Assembly (NCBI RefSeq): GCF_001692445.1 | Contig: NZ_MAQA01000034.1 | Location: 1 to 55,275 of the forward strand | DNA: 55,275 nt | DNA from: Oerskovia enterophila | Lineage (GTDB): Bacteria; Actinomycetota; Actinomycetes; Actinomycetales; Cellulomonadaceae | Direction of reading: 5' to 3' | Shown here: in pieces, positions 32,966 through 40,645 of the stretch | How positions within the stretch are numbered: the stretch's first letter is position 1 | How the letters are laid out: the number at the start of each line of letters is the position of its first letter | Position numbers and translations under genes: made by a program | Notes under the pieces: model-generated | Told to the model about the DNA's origin: nothing | The model's database searches: none | What the model saw: only the letters and a program-made list of their open reading frames with translations

Positions 32966-34288
32966 ATGACCACACCGACCGCGTGGCAACGGCGCCGCGC
33001 TCCGCTCGCGACTCGCCGCGCTCCACTCACCGCGCTCACCACGCCCACCACCAACACGGCCGCCCACCGCATGCGCCCCCTCGCCGCAGCCGTCACCGCG
33101 GCGGCTCTCGCCCTCCTCGCGGTCGCCACCACCTCACCCGAACCGGCGGCCGCCGCCGAGACCGTCTCCGTCTCGACCGCGGCCCAGCTCAAGTCCGCCC
33201 TCGCGGCGGCCACCCCGGGCCAGACCATCCACCTCGCCGACGGCGTCTACACGGGCAACTTCAAGGTCACGGGGCGCCCGGCCTCGGCATCGGCCCCGAT
33301 CACCCTCGAAGGCTCCCCGAACGCCGTCCTGCGCACCTCGAGCGGCGGCGGCAACGTCCTCCAGCTCACCGACGCCGACCACTGGACGGTCCGCGGCATC
33401 ACGGTCCAGAACGCCCAGAAGGGCATCATGGTCGACTCGTCCGACCACGTCACGATCGACGGCGTCACGGTCCACGACCTCACCATGGAGGGCGTGCACT
33501 TCCGCACGTCGAGCAGCTACGGCGTCCTGAAGAACTCGCGCATCTTCGACACCGGGCAGGACGGGCGCGGCATGGGCGAGGGCGTCTACGTCGGTTCCGC
33601 CAACACCTACAGCGACACGTCCGACCACGTCCAGATCCTCGACAACACCATCGGCCCGCTGGTCCGCGGCGAGAACGTCGACATCAAGGAGGGCACGCGC
33701 GGCGGCCGCATCGCGGGCAACAGGTTCTACGGCGACGGCCTGACGGGCGCCAACTACGACGACTCGTGGGTCGACATCAAGGGCAACGGCTACGTCGTCG
33801 AGGACAACGTCGGCATCGGGACCACCAGGTCCGGCTTCCAGACGCACCAGCAGTCGCCCGGCTGGGGCTGTGGCACGACGTTCCGGAACAACTCCTCGGA
33901 CCTGAGCGGCGCCGTCGGGCCCGGGCGGTACGCGATCGAGGTGACCGTGTACGACGCGGCGACCTGTCCGGTGACGGTGACGAGCGACAACACGGTCGTC
34001 GGGGGAGACGGCCTGGTCAACCCGGGCATCCCCGTCTCGCCGCTGGGCGGCGGCCCGGGTCCGGAACCGAGCCCGACGCCGGAGCCCACCCCGAGCCCGA
34101 CGCCCTCACCCTCGCCGAGTCCCACCACGCCCGCGTGCACCGCTCCGGCCTGGAGCGCGAGCGCCGTCTACACGGGCGGAGCCACGGTCTCGCACGCCGG
34201 CAGCACCTACACGGCCCGCTGGTGGACCCAGGGCGAGACGCCCGGGACGTCGCAGTGGGGAGCGTGGGCGGTGGTCGGGACCTGCTGA
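32966..34288 (+). CDS. Secreted right-handed beta-helix protein with CBM5/12
   Basis: A 440-residue exported carbohydrate-active protein. A long Arg-rich start leads to a signal peptide ending PEPAAAAETVSV near residue 66. The catalytic-type domain (about 66-355) is a parallel beta-helix of the polysaccharide-lyase/pectinase fold (TPGQTIHLADGVYTGNF, MVDSSDHVTIDGVTVHDLTM, NVDIKEGTRGG). A Pro/Ser/Thr linker of SPTP repeats is followed by a CBM5/12 (WSASAVYTGGATVSHAG, WWTQGETPG) very like that of the chitinase. The exact lyase family is not clear. ATG 33071 would give a normal signal peptide, but the leaderless promoter favours 32966. Confidence 0.83.
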   Translation: MTTPTAWQRRRAPLATRRAPLTALTTPTTNTAAHRMRPLAAAVTAAALALLAVATTSPEPAAAAETVSVSTAAQLKSALAAATPGQTIHLADGVYTGNFKVTGRPASASAPITLEGSPNAVLRTSSGGGNVLQLTDADHWTVRGITVQNAQKGIMVDSSDHVTIDGVTVHDLTMEGVHFRTSSSYGVLKNSRIFDTGQDGRGMGEGVYVGSANTYSDTSDHVQILDNTIGPLVRGENVDIKEGTRGGRIAGNRFYGDGLTGANYDDSWVDIKGNGYVVEDNVGIGTTRSGFQTHQQSPGWGCGTTFRNNSSDLSGAVGPGRYAIEVTVYDAATCPVTVTSDNTVVGGDGLVNPGIPVSPLGGGPGPEPSPTPEPTPSPTPSPSPSPTTPACTAPAWSASAVYTGGATVSHAGSTYTARWWTQGETPGTSQWGAWAVVGTC

Positions 34289-34330
34289 TCGGCTTCCAGC
34301 ATCTGGTGGTTTTCACCCGGACGTCCCACG

Positions 34331-34362
34331 TGCTGCTAGATCAGCAGCATCAGCAGTAGAGT
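34331..34362 (+). promoter_or_regulatory. VapBC operator and leaderless promoter
   Basis: An inverted repeat with seven-base arms (TGCTGCT and AGCAGCA, 34331-34349, centre AGATC) precedes TAGAGT (34357-34362), which ends six bases before the antitoxin ATG. The spacing suits a leaderless transcript. Autoregulation by the ribbon-helix-helix antitoxin is the expected use of the repeat. Confidence 0.55.
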
Positions 34363-34368
34363 GCAGGC

Positions 34369-34599
34369 ATGGTCTCGATCACGATCCGCGACGTCCCGCA
34401 GGAGGTGCGCGACGAGCTCGCCTCGCGTGCGGCCGCCTCAGGGCGATCGCTGCAGGAGTACCTCGCCCAGGCCCTCGACGACCTGGCAGCCAAGCCGTCG
34501 CTCGAGGGCGTCCTCGTCGACATCCGTCGCAACGCCCGGGGCTTCCCGTCGCTCGAGATGGACTCGTTGACCGCGGACCTCGCCGCCGACCGCCGGTGA
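34369..34599 (+). CDS. Ribbon-helix-helix antitoxin (VapB/FitA type)
   Basis: A 76-residue antitoxin. The first 45 residues have the FitA-like pattern VSITIRDVPQEVRDELASRA and SGRSLQEYLAQALDDLA of a ribbon-helix-helix DNA-binding domain. The rest (IRRNARGFPSLEMDS) is the extended arm that would wrap the toxin. Its stop overlaps the PIN-toxin GTG (GTGA). It should neutralise the toxin and repress the operon through the inverted repeat just upstream. Confidence 0.87.
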   Translation: MVSITIRDVPQEVRDELASRAAASGRSLQEYLAQALDDLAAKPSLEGVLVDIRRNARGFPSLEMDSLTADLAADRR

Positions 34600-35006
34600 G
34601 GCACCACCGTCAGGGCGGTCTCGTCGTCCCGGATGCGTCGGCGGTCGTCGTACTGCTCATCGACCCGTCGACGCGGGGCGATACGGTTGCCCAGCTGCTC
34701 CGTGGCGCCACGTTGTTCGCTCCGTCGCTCCTTCCGTACGAGGTCGCGAACGTGCTGCGCCGTCGTCGCGCAGCAGGACTGCTGTCGGACGGCGAGGCGC
34801 GCATCGCCTTCGACGCTCTGCGTCGCCTGCCCGTCGAGCTCTGGCCCTTCGAGGTGCTGGCCGCCCGAGCCTGGGAGCTCGGCCCCAACCTGAGCACGTA
34901 CGACGCCGCCTACGTCGCGCTCGCGGAACATCTCGACGCCACCCTCGTCACGACGGATGCGCGGCTCGCGCGCGCGCCCGGCCCCCGCTGCGAGCTCGTC
35001 GCGTAG
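34596..35006 (+). CDS. PIN-domain toxin (VapC type)
   Basis: A 136-residue PIN-fold ribonuclease. The acidic Mg-binding residues are visible in VVPDASAVVVLL, LPYEVANVLRRR, STYDAAYVALAE and LVTTDARLARA. VapC toxins cleave tRNA or rRNA when free of antitoxin; the target here cannot be read. It is translated by coupling to the antitoxin gene and ends well before the next gene's ribosome site. Confidence 0.88.
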   Translation: MRHHRQGGLVVPDASAVVVLLIDPSTRGDTVAQLLRGATLFAPSLLPYEVANVLRRRRAAGLLSDGEARIAFDALRRLPVELWPFEVLAARAWELGPNLSTYDAAYVALAEHLDATLVTTDARLARAPGPRCELVA

Positions 35007-35122
35007 GACGGGCCATCGGCCCCTGTGGACAACCCTGGCTCCGCCCCTCGACGCCGCCACGATGGTCCCGGTCGATGCAGCGCGCAGCCAGGCACGATGC
35101 GGCCGAGCAGGGGGGAGTCGGC

Positions 35123-35794
35123 ATGGGCAGGGGCGTCACATGGCTGTGGGGCGTCGCGGGCGCGGTCCTCACGGGACTGGTCGTCGCAGGCGCTTGCACG
35201 GTCCTGGTGTCGTGGATCGTGGGTGTGGGGCGCGGTGACGAGGACCTCGCGTATCACGGGGCGGTCAACGCGATGGCGCTCGCGGTCTACCTGCCGTGGT
35301 TCTTCACGCACTACTGGGTGCGACCGACCCTCCTCTGTCTGCTGCTGCCGTTCGTCGGTGTGCTGCTCGCTCCGTACCTCCTCGTGCTCCTGTTGTTGTT
35401 CACGATGGAGACGCACGGGATCACGGAGCACCTGCGGACGATTGCGTTCGGCACCATGGTCGCCGCCACGATCGCCGGACCGGTGTGGTTCGTCGCACGG
35501 TGCCGCCGCCGGTGGGCACGCATGGTCGCGCTGGCCGCGACGGTCCAGGGCGGTCGGGTCGTCGAGGTCGTCGAGTCCGTCCACCACGGGCAGTGCACCG
35601 CGGTCCGCCTCGTCGACGTCCGGACCGGTGAGCGGGAGCAGACGCCTCTGTGGGGGCACTTCAGCCGAGGCGACGTGTGCGTGGTCGACGGCTCGCTCGC
35701 CGTCCTGGATCACACCGCCGCGATCGTCCGGGGGTTCGGCGCGCCACGCGTCCGGATCCGCCCGACGACGCACGGCATCACCGCACCCTCGTGA
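35123..35794 (+). CDS. Membrane protein, unknown function
   Basis: A 223-residue protein. About four helices fill the first 130 residues (WLWGVAGAVLTGLVVAGACT, LLCLLLPFVGVLLAPYLLVL). A soluble beta-type C-terminal part of about 90 residues follows (VQGGRVVEVVESVHHGQCTA, LWGHFSRGDVCVVDGSLAVL), perhaps an OB- or SH3-like domain. GGGGGAG precedes ATG 35123. The last 17 bases overlap the end of the convergent exonuclease gene, so no terminator space is left between them. Confidence 0.7.
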   Translation: MGRGVTWLWGVAGAVLTGLVVAGACTVLVSWIVGVGRGDEDLAYHGAVNAMALAVYLPWFFTHYWVRPTLLCLLLPFVGVLLAPYLLVLLLLFTMETHGITEHLRTIAFGTMVAATIAGPVWFVARCRRRWARMVALAATVQGGRVVEVVESVHHGQCTAVRLVDVRTGEREQTPLWGHFSRGDVCVVDGSLAVLDHTAAIVRGFGAPRVRIRPTTHGITAPS

Positions 35795-37154
35795 CCTCGA
35801 CCCGCCTCAGCAGCTCCTCGAGCACGCCCTCGCTCACCACGGGGATCCCGTACCGCCGCGCGGTCCGGGCCTTCCCGGACAGCGAGTCCGGGTCGGCCGC
35901 GATCACGACGCGCGTGCGCTTGGTGACGTTCGGCCAGGGTGCCAGCCCGGCCGTGCGCGCCTCGCGCTCCCACTCGTCGCGGGGCCGCGTCATGGCCCCG
36001 GTCAGCACGATCTCGTCGCCCCGAGCCAGCGCGAACCGCGGCCGCGCCGCCACGGTCGCGACGGCCCCACCCAGCGCGGCGCCCCGGGCAGCCCGACCCA
36101 GCGCGTCGGCCTCACCAACCCCGTCGTCCCCACCCGTCCCGACGGCGCCGCTCGCCTCCGAGCGCGGGTGCGCTCCGGCGTCGGGCAGGGTGGCGAGCAC
36201 CGGACCGGACGCTGCCCGCTCGACCGCTGCCGCGACGTCGTCGGCGTCCATGCCGAGCTGGCCGGCGACCTCGTGGAGGTCTGCGACCTCGGCGTCCGAG
36301 AGCATGCCGTCCTCGAGCGCGACCCGCGCGAGCGCGTCGAGGTACCCGCGGTGCAGCGACTCGACCTGCGCACGGCCGAGCCCGGCCTCCTCGGCGGCGG
36401 TGAGGAGCGCGCCGCGCTCGGTGAAGGACACGTACCGGTCGAGCAGGGCCAGGTCGAGGAGCGCGAGGTAGTCGTCGGCCTCGACGGGGAAGGGCACACG
36501 GTCGAGGCGGTCGGACAGGCCCGAGAGCCAGTGGCCCGTGGGGCGGCTCGCGCCACGCAGCACGGGGGAGAAGCCGTCGGGGACCGCGAGGCCGGGCCAC
36601 GAGTGCGTGGCCGACGCCTCGTGGGCCTGGGCCCAGAGCGGGTCGGCGTCGTCGAGCCCCAGGTAGTGCTCGAGGAGACCCGCGGTGGCGCGGGCGTCGC
36701 CGAGAGCCGAGTGGGCGCCGTCGTGCACCACGCCCGCGAGCTCGCAGCAGATCGCGAGACCGCGCGGCGCGGACGGCAGGAAGGTCCCTGCCAGGCGCAT
36801 GGTGCACAGGCACGCGAGCGGGTCGATCCCCACGGGCAGGCCCACGCGCCCGAACTCGGCGCGCAGGAAGCGCGTGTCGAAGCTCGCGTTGTGGGCGACG
36901 ATCACGCGCCCCTCGAGGAGCCGCGCGAGGTGCGGCGCGACGACCGCGAACGTGGGCGCGAGGCTCACGTCGGCCGCGCTGATGCCGTGCACGTGCTGCG
37001 GGCCCAGGTCGCGCTCGGGGTTGACGAGCGTGCACCACTCGTCCTGGACGCGGCCGGCGGTGTCGGTGAGGACGACGGCGACCTCGGCGATGCGGTCGTG
37101 CTGGCGGGGCGAGAACCCAGTGGTCTCGAGGTCGATCACGGCGAATCCGGGCAC
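35778..37154 (-). CDS. DEDDh exonuclease with C-terminal BRCT domain
   Basis: A 458-residue 3'-5' exonuclease of the DNA polymerase III epsilon kind. Motifs are D8/E10 in VIDLETTG, HNASFDTRFLRAEF and AHSALGDARATAGLL with the DEDDh His and Asp. A helical middle region follows (about 215-345), then an Ala/Gly-rich linker and a BRCT domain (DEIVLTGAMTRPRDEWEREA, ending RRYGIPVVSEGVLEELL). GTG 37154 is chosen because it starts at the usual PGFAVIDLETTG. No strong ribosome site is seen. The linker LPDAGAHPRSE is encoded by a copy of the palindromic repeat family. A role in DNA repair or proofreading is likely. Confidence 0.87.
   Translation of the reverse strand: MPGFAVIDLETTGFSPRQHDRIAEVAVVLTDTAGRVQDEWCTLVNPERDLGPQHVHGISAADVSLAPTFAVVAPHLARLLEGRVIVAHNASFDTRFLRAEFGRVGLPVGIDPLACLCTMRLAGTFLPSAPRGLAICCELAGVVHDGAHSALGDARATAGLLEHYLGLDDADPLWAQAHEASATHSWPGLAVPDGFSPVLRGASRPTGHWLSGLSDRLDRVPFPVEADDYLALLDLALLDRYVSFTERGALLTAAEEAGLGRAQVESLHRGYLDALARVALEDGMLSDAEVADLHEVAGQLGMDADDVAAAVERAASGPVLATLPDAGAHPRSEASGAVGTGGDDGVGEADALGRAARGAALGGAVATVAARPRFALARGDEIVLTGAMTRPRDEWEREARTAGLAPWPNVTKRTRVVIAADPDSLSGKARTARRYGIPVVSEGVLEELLRRVEVTRVR
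36138..36185. repeat. CCCGACGGCG palindromic repeat copy inside exonuclease gene
   Basis: Outer arms (36138-36147 and 36176-36185, one mismatch) enclose GGTGCGCTCC, the same order of blocks as in the hairpins at 3613 and 18479. It encodes part of the flexible linker before the BRCT domain, so the repeat has been tolerated inside a coding region. Confidence 0.5.
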
Positions 37155-37290
37155 GGGGACCAGGGTGCCAGGTGGGGCGCGAGACGACGAAGTCGTCCAC
37201 AGGGTTCGTGGGTGCGGAGGGCGTTCGACGCGCGAGTCCGTCGAATCGTTTCTAACCTGGACAGGCATACCAACTCAGGGGAGATCTGCT

Positions 37291-37581
37291 GTGCGTACTG
37301 CTGCCATCACGGCCAGCGTCCTGGTGTCCGTCGGACTGCTCGCGGGGTGCAAGGGAGGCACGGGCTCGGGTCCCGCGTCACCCTCGCCGACCGCGACCGA
37401 CCCGTCGCCGACCGACCCGTCCACCGAGCCCACGAGCCCGCCGCCGGTCGACCCGACCGACGGGCCGTCGCCCGAACCGACCGACACGGCCACGACGGCA
37501 CCGTCCGAGTCTCCGGACCCCGGTGACGTCTCGATCGAGGTGTACATCCCGGAGCGCACGGCCCCGCCGTCGAGCGACTGA
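37291..37581 (+). CDS. Small Pro/Thr-rich lipoprotein
   Basis: A 96-residue exported protein. The signal peptide ends with the lipobox LLAGC and is followed by KGGTG. The mature chain is a low-complexity Pro/Ser/Thr/Asp stretch of DPSPTDPS-like units, ending in VSIEVYIPERTAPP. GGGGAG lies before GTG 37291. It looks like a surface spacer or glycosylated tether with no catalytic domain. It is divergent from the exonuclease gene. Confidence 0.65.
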   Translation: MRTAAITASVLVSVGLLAGCKGGTGSGPASPSPTATDPSPTDPSTEPTSPPPVDPTDGPSPEPTDTATTAPSESPDPGDVSIEVYIPERTAPPSSD

Positions 37582-37708
37582 GCCCCGGAGCAGCACGACG
37601 CACGACGGGCCGGACCTCGTCTCCGAGGCCCGGCCCGTCGCTCCGTCGAGCACGCCCCCCACGGGCGCGCTCCGCGCTCCTACCCCTGTGCCGGGGGCAG
37701 GAGCGGCG

Positions 37709-38590
37709 CTACTCCACGCCGCCCTCCGCCTGGCGGGCGCGGTGGCGGCGGGCCGCGACGACGAGCCCGACGCCGACCAGCAGCGCGAGGAACGCCGCGC
37801 CGGCCGCGAGGCCGACGGTCGCACCGGTCGAGGCGAGCGAGCCCGAGCCCGTGCCTCCGGTCGACCAGGGGTCCGACCCGCCGTCGGAGTCGACGAGCGT
37901 CGCGTCGTCGGTGGGCTCACCGGTGCCCGGCCCGTCGGTTCCAGGACCGCCCGTCCCCGGCTCGTCCGTGGGAGGGTCGGTCGGCTCGACGGCCACGGCC
38001 GTCACGGTGATCGGCGCCGTCCCGAGGTCCGTGACCTCGGTCGCCTGGGTCGCGGCGTCGACGAGCGTGGCCCGCTCTGCGGTCACGGCACCGTCCCCCG
38101 CGCCCACGGCCACGAAGTCGAGGGTCGCGAGCGTCAGGTCTCCCTCGGCGGCCGGCGAGGTGCCGAGCTTGGTCTGCATGAGCACGACCGAGGACCCGTC
38201 GGGACCGAGCGCCGCCTCGTGGAACCCGGAGATGTCGGTGGTCCCGCTGCCGTCGACGTACTCGAGCACCTCGGGGTCGAAGCCCACAGTGAGCTCGTAC
38301 GCGAACAGGTCGCTGACCCCGGTGGCGGCCACGGTCACCGAGACGGTGTCACCAACCTCGACCGCGGGGGCCGAGGCCGTGACCGTGTACGAGCCGACGG
38401 TCGTCGCGGCGCTCGCCGCTCCGGCGCCGCCGAGGAGCGTCGCCCCCGCGAGCGTCAGCGTCGCCGCACCGGCGACGACCCGCCGCGCGGCGACCCGCTG
38501 TGCGACGAGCCGCCGTGCCACGACCCGCCGCGCGGCGAGCCGTCCTGCAGCACCCCGCTGCGGTGCCCGTGATCCAACGGCTCGGTCCAT
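37709..38590 (-). CDS. Wall-anchored cohesin-domain protein
   Basis: A 293-residue surface protein. A long Arg-rich signal-peptide n-region built of five-residue repeats ends near AGAASA (residue 61). A single cohesin-like domain (about 65-195) follows: SAPAVEVGDTVSVTV, DLFAYELTVGFDPEVLEYV, GDLTLATLDFVAVGAGDGAV. A Pro/Gly/Thr linker leads to the sorting signal LASTG (252-256), a hydrophobic helix and the tail ARRHRAR. LAxTG is the motif of class E sortases, so the protein should be fixed to peptidoglycan. Cohesins bind dockerins, and the gene just upstream on the same strand encodes a dockerin-bearing amidase, a natural partner. GAGAGG precedes ATG 38590. Confidence 0.8.
   Translation of the reverse strand: MDRAVGSRAPQRGAAGRLAARRVVARRLVAQRVAARRVVAGAATLTLAGATLLGGAGAASAATTVGSYTVTASAPAVEVGDTVSVTVAATGVSDLFAYELTVGFDPEVLEYVDGSGTTDISGFHEAALGPDGSSVVLMQTKLGTSPAAEGDLTLATLDFVAVGAGDGAVTAERATLVDAATQATEVTDLGTAPITVTAVAVEPTDPPTDEPGTGGPGTDGPGTGEPTDDATLVDSDGGSDPWSTGGTGSGSLASTGATVGLAAGAAFLALLVGVGLVVAARRHRARQAEGGVE
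38473..38547 (-). repeat. 15-bp tandem repeat in cohesin signal-peptide region
   Basis: Five imperfect 15-base units (38473-38487, -38502, -38517, -38532, -38547), with forms such as CGACGACCCGCCGCG, encode the repeated pentapeptides RRVVA, RRLVA and QRVAA. Unit number could vary by slippage, altering charge and length of the signal-peptide n-region. Confidence 0.7.
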
Positions 38591-38638
38591 GGTGGTCGTC
38601 CTCTCGAACAGTGAAGCAGGTGTCGTGATCCGCACGGC

Positions 38639-40447
38639 TCAGCCCTCCAGCTCGGGGAACAGCGCGGGTGCGTGGCGGTTGAGCGAGCCCTGCTCGTACC
38701 CGTAGGCCAGGCCGAGCAGCGTCCCCTCGTCGTAAGCACGGCCGATGAACTCGAGGCCGATCGGTGCGCCGTCGCTCGTCGAGCCGTCGAGAGCGGCCGA
38801 CGCGAAGCCCATGGGCACGGTCACGGCGGGCAGGGCCGAGAACGGGCTGAGGCGGTTGTTGGAGCCGCTCGAGTAGCCGGTCGGCCCCGAGGTCGACGGG
38901 TAGATGATCGCGTCGACGTCGTGCGCGTCCATGGTTCCCTCGATGGCCCGGCGGCCGAACGCGATCTCGCCGTCGTGCTGGGTCCTCCAGGCGTCGTACG
39001 TCTCCTGGGTCACGAGCGAGCGGGTGCGCAGCGTGCCCGCCAGCGCGGGGAGGTAGTCGCCGCCCGACGCCACGATGTCCTGGAGCGACCGGTACGGCAC
39101 GGCCGGGGCGGCGAACTTCGTCAGGTACGCGTTGAGGTCGTGGCCGAACTCGTTGGTGCTGCCCGAGGACCACGTCTGGATCGTCGCCATGTCCGTGATG
39201 GCCAGCGGCACGACCTCGGCCCCGTGGGCCTCGAGGTCGGCGACGGCGTCGGCGAACAGGCGCTGGGCGGTCGCGTTGGTGCCGATCGTCGTCGGGTCGT
39301 AGCCGATGCGGGCGCCGTCGAGGCTGTCGGCGTCGAGGAACGAGGTGTAGGAGGCGGGCCGACGGGAGTCGGTCAGCGCGGTCGCGGCGTCCTCGGGGTC
39401 GGAGCCCGCGACGGCGTCGAGCGCGATGGCCGCGTCGGTCACGGTGCGGGTCATGGGGCCGCCCGTGTCCTGGGACAGCGCGAGCGGGACGATCCCGTCA
39501 CGGCTCGTGAGCCCCACGGTCGAGCGCACGCCCACGAGCGCGTTCCACGACGACGGGATGCGGATCGAGCCGCCCGTGTCGGTGCCGAGCCCGATCACCG
39601 CGAAGTTGGCGGCGATCGACGCCCCGGACCCGCCGCTCGACCCGCCCGACGTCTTGCCGGGCGCGTACGGGTTGGTCGTGGTGCCGCCCAGCGAGCTGTC
39701 GGTCGTGGTGTTGACCGCGAACTCGTAGAGGTTGGCCTTGGCGAGGATCACGGCACCGTCGGCCCGCAGGTTCTCGATCATCTGGGCGTCCGACGACGTC
39801 TGGTTGGCCTGGAGGCACGTGCACCCGGCCGTGGTCGGCATGTCGACGGTGTTGTAGTTGTCCTTCGCGATCACGGGGATGCCGTGCAGCATGCTGCGCG
39901 GGCCGCCCGCGGCGCGTTCCTTGTCGAGCTCGGCCGCGATCTCGAGCGCGTGCGGGTTGACCGTGATGATCGAGTTGATCTGGTCGTCGTACGCCTCGAT
40001 CCGGTCGAGGTACATCTGCGTGAGCTCGACCGCGGTCAGCTCGCCCGAGGCCATGGCCTTCTGGATGTCCACCGTGCTCGCCTCGAGCAGCGTGAAGGCG
40101 CCGTCGTCGTAGAGCATGCGCTGGGACAGGGCCGCGACGTCGGTCACGTCGATCGTGCCGCTGCCGTCGAGGTCGGCGGCCGCGACGTCGGACCAGCCGG
40201 CGTCGGTGCTCGTGGTCCCGACCGCAGCGACGAGCAGCGACAGGTCGTCGGTGTCGACCGCGCCGTCGCCCGTCAGGTCGGCCTCGGTGTAGAAGGGCGC
40301 GCCGAACGCGAGCCCCGGTGAGGTCGGGTCAGAGGGAGCGCCGACGGCGGTGGTCGCGGTCAGTCCCACGGTGATCGGTGCGACGAGCGCGACCAGGGCG
40401 ACGGGAGCGGCGGCGAGGAGGCGCCGTCGTCGTGCGTGCGTGTTCAC
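38639..40447 (-). CDS. Secreted amidase with N-terminal dockerin
   Basis: A 602-residue exported enzyme. The signal peptide (HARRRRLLAAAPVALVALVA, cleavage near 37) is followed by a type-I-like dockerin at 57-107. It has two calcium loops: D57, T59, D61, D65, D68 and D92, D94, S96, D100, D103. An amidase-signature domain comes next, with the Lys in PVIAKDNYNT and Ser residues in GGSSGGSG and GTDTGGSIRIPS forming the Ser-cisSer-Lys triad. Such enzymes hydrolyse amides; the extracellular target is unknown. GTG 40447 has GAAGGGA upstream. A dockerin near the N-terminus, on an amidase and beside a cohesin gene, is unusual and suggests display on the cell wall. Confidence 0.87.
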   Translation of the reverse strand: MNTHARRRRLLAAAPVALVALVAPITVGLTATTAVGAPSDPTSPGLAFGAPFYTEADLTGDGAVDTDDLSLLVAAVGTTSTDAGWSDVAAADLDGSGTIDVTDVAALSQRMLYDDGAFTLLEASTVDIQKAMASGELTAVELTQMYLDRIEAYDDQINSIITVNPHALEIAAELDKERAAGGPRSMLHGIPVIAKDNYNTVDMPTTAGCTCLQANQTSSDAQMIENLRADGAVILAKANLYEFAVNTTTDSSLGGTTTNPYAPGKTSGGSSGGSGASIAANFAVIGLGTDTGGSIRIPSSWNALVGVRSTVGLTSRDGIVPLALSQDTGGPMTRTVTDAAIALDAVAGSDPEDAATALTDSRRPASYTSFLDADSLDGARIGYDPTTIGTNATAQRLFADAVADLEAHGAEVVPLAITDMATIQTWSSGSTNEFGHDLNAYLTKFAAPAVPYRSLQDIVASGGDYLPALAGTLRTRSLVTQETYDAWRTQHDGEIAFGRRAIEGTMDAHDVDAIIYPSTSGPTGYSSGSNNRLSPFSALPAVTVPMGFASAALDGSTSDGAPIGLEFIGRAYDEGTLLGLAYGYEQGSLNRHAPALFPELEG

Positions 40448-40645
40448 GGAGTTGTCCCTTCCGAGTGCGCCGAGGGCAGGGCGAAGCACGCCGACGGCGG
40501 CGGTTGATCTGGGGAGGGCGCGCACCCCCGTGCGCCCACAGCGAGGCTGCCACCCGCGTGTTTCGGCGTGGTGTCGCGGCAGTTTCGACCGCTGCGCGGT
40601 CACTCAGAACCGTGTCTCGTCTACTGCCCGACCGTGGTCGGCGTC

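Noticed and set aside
38473-38547. CRISPR-like array
   Set aside because: The units are contiguous 15-base coding repeats without spacers. No other direct-repeat array with spacers was found in the window.
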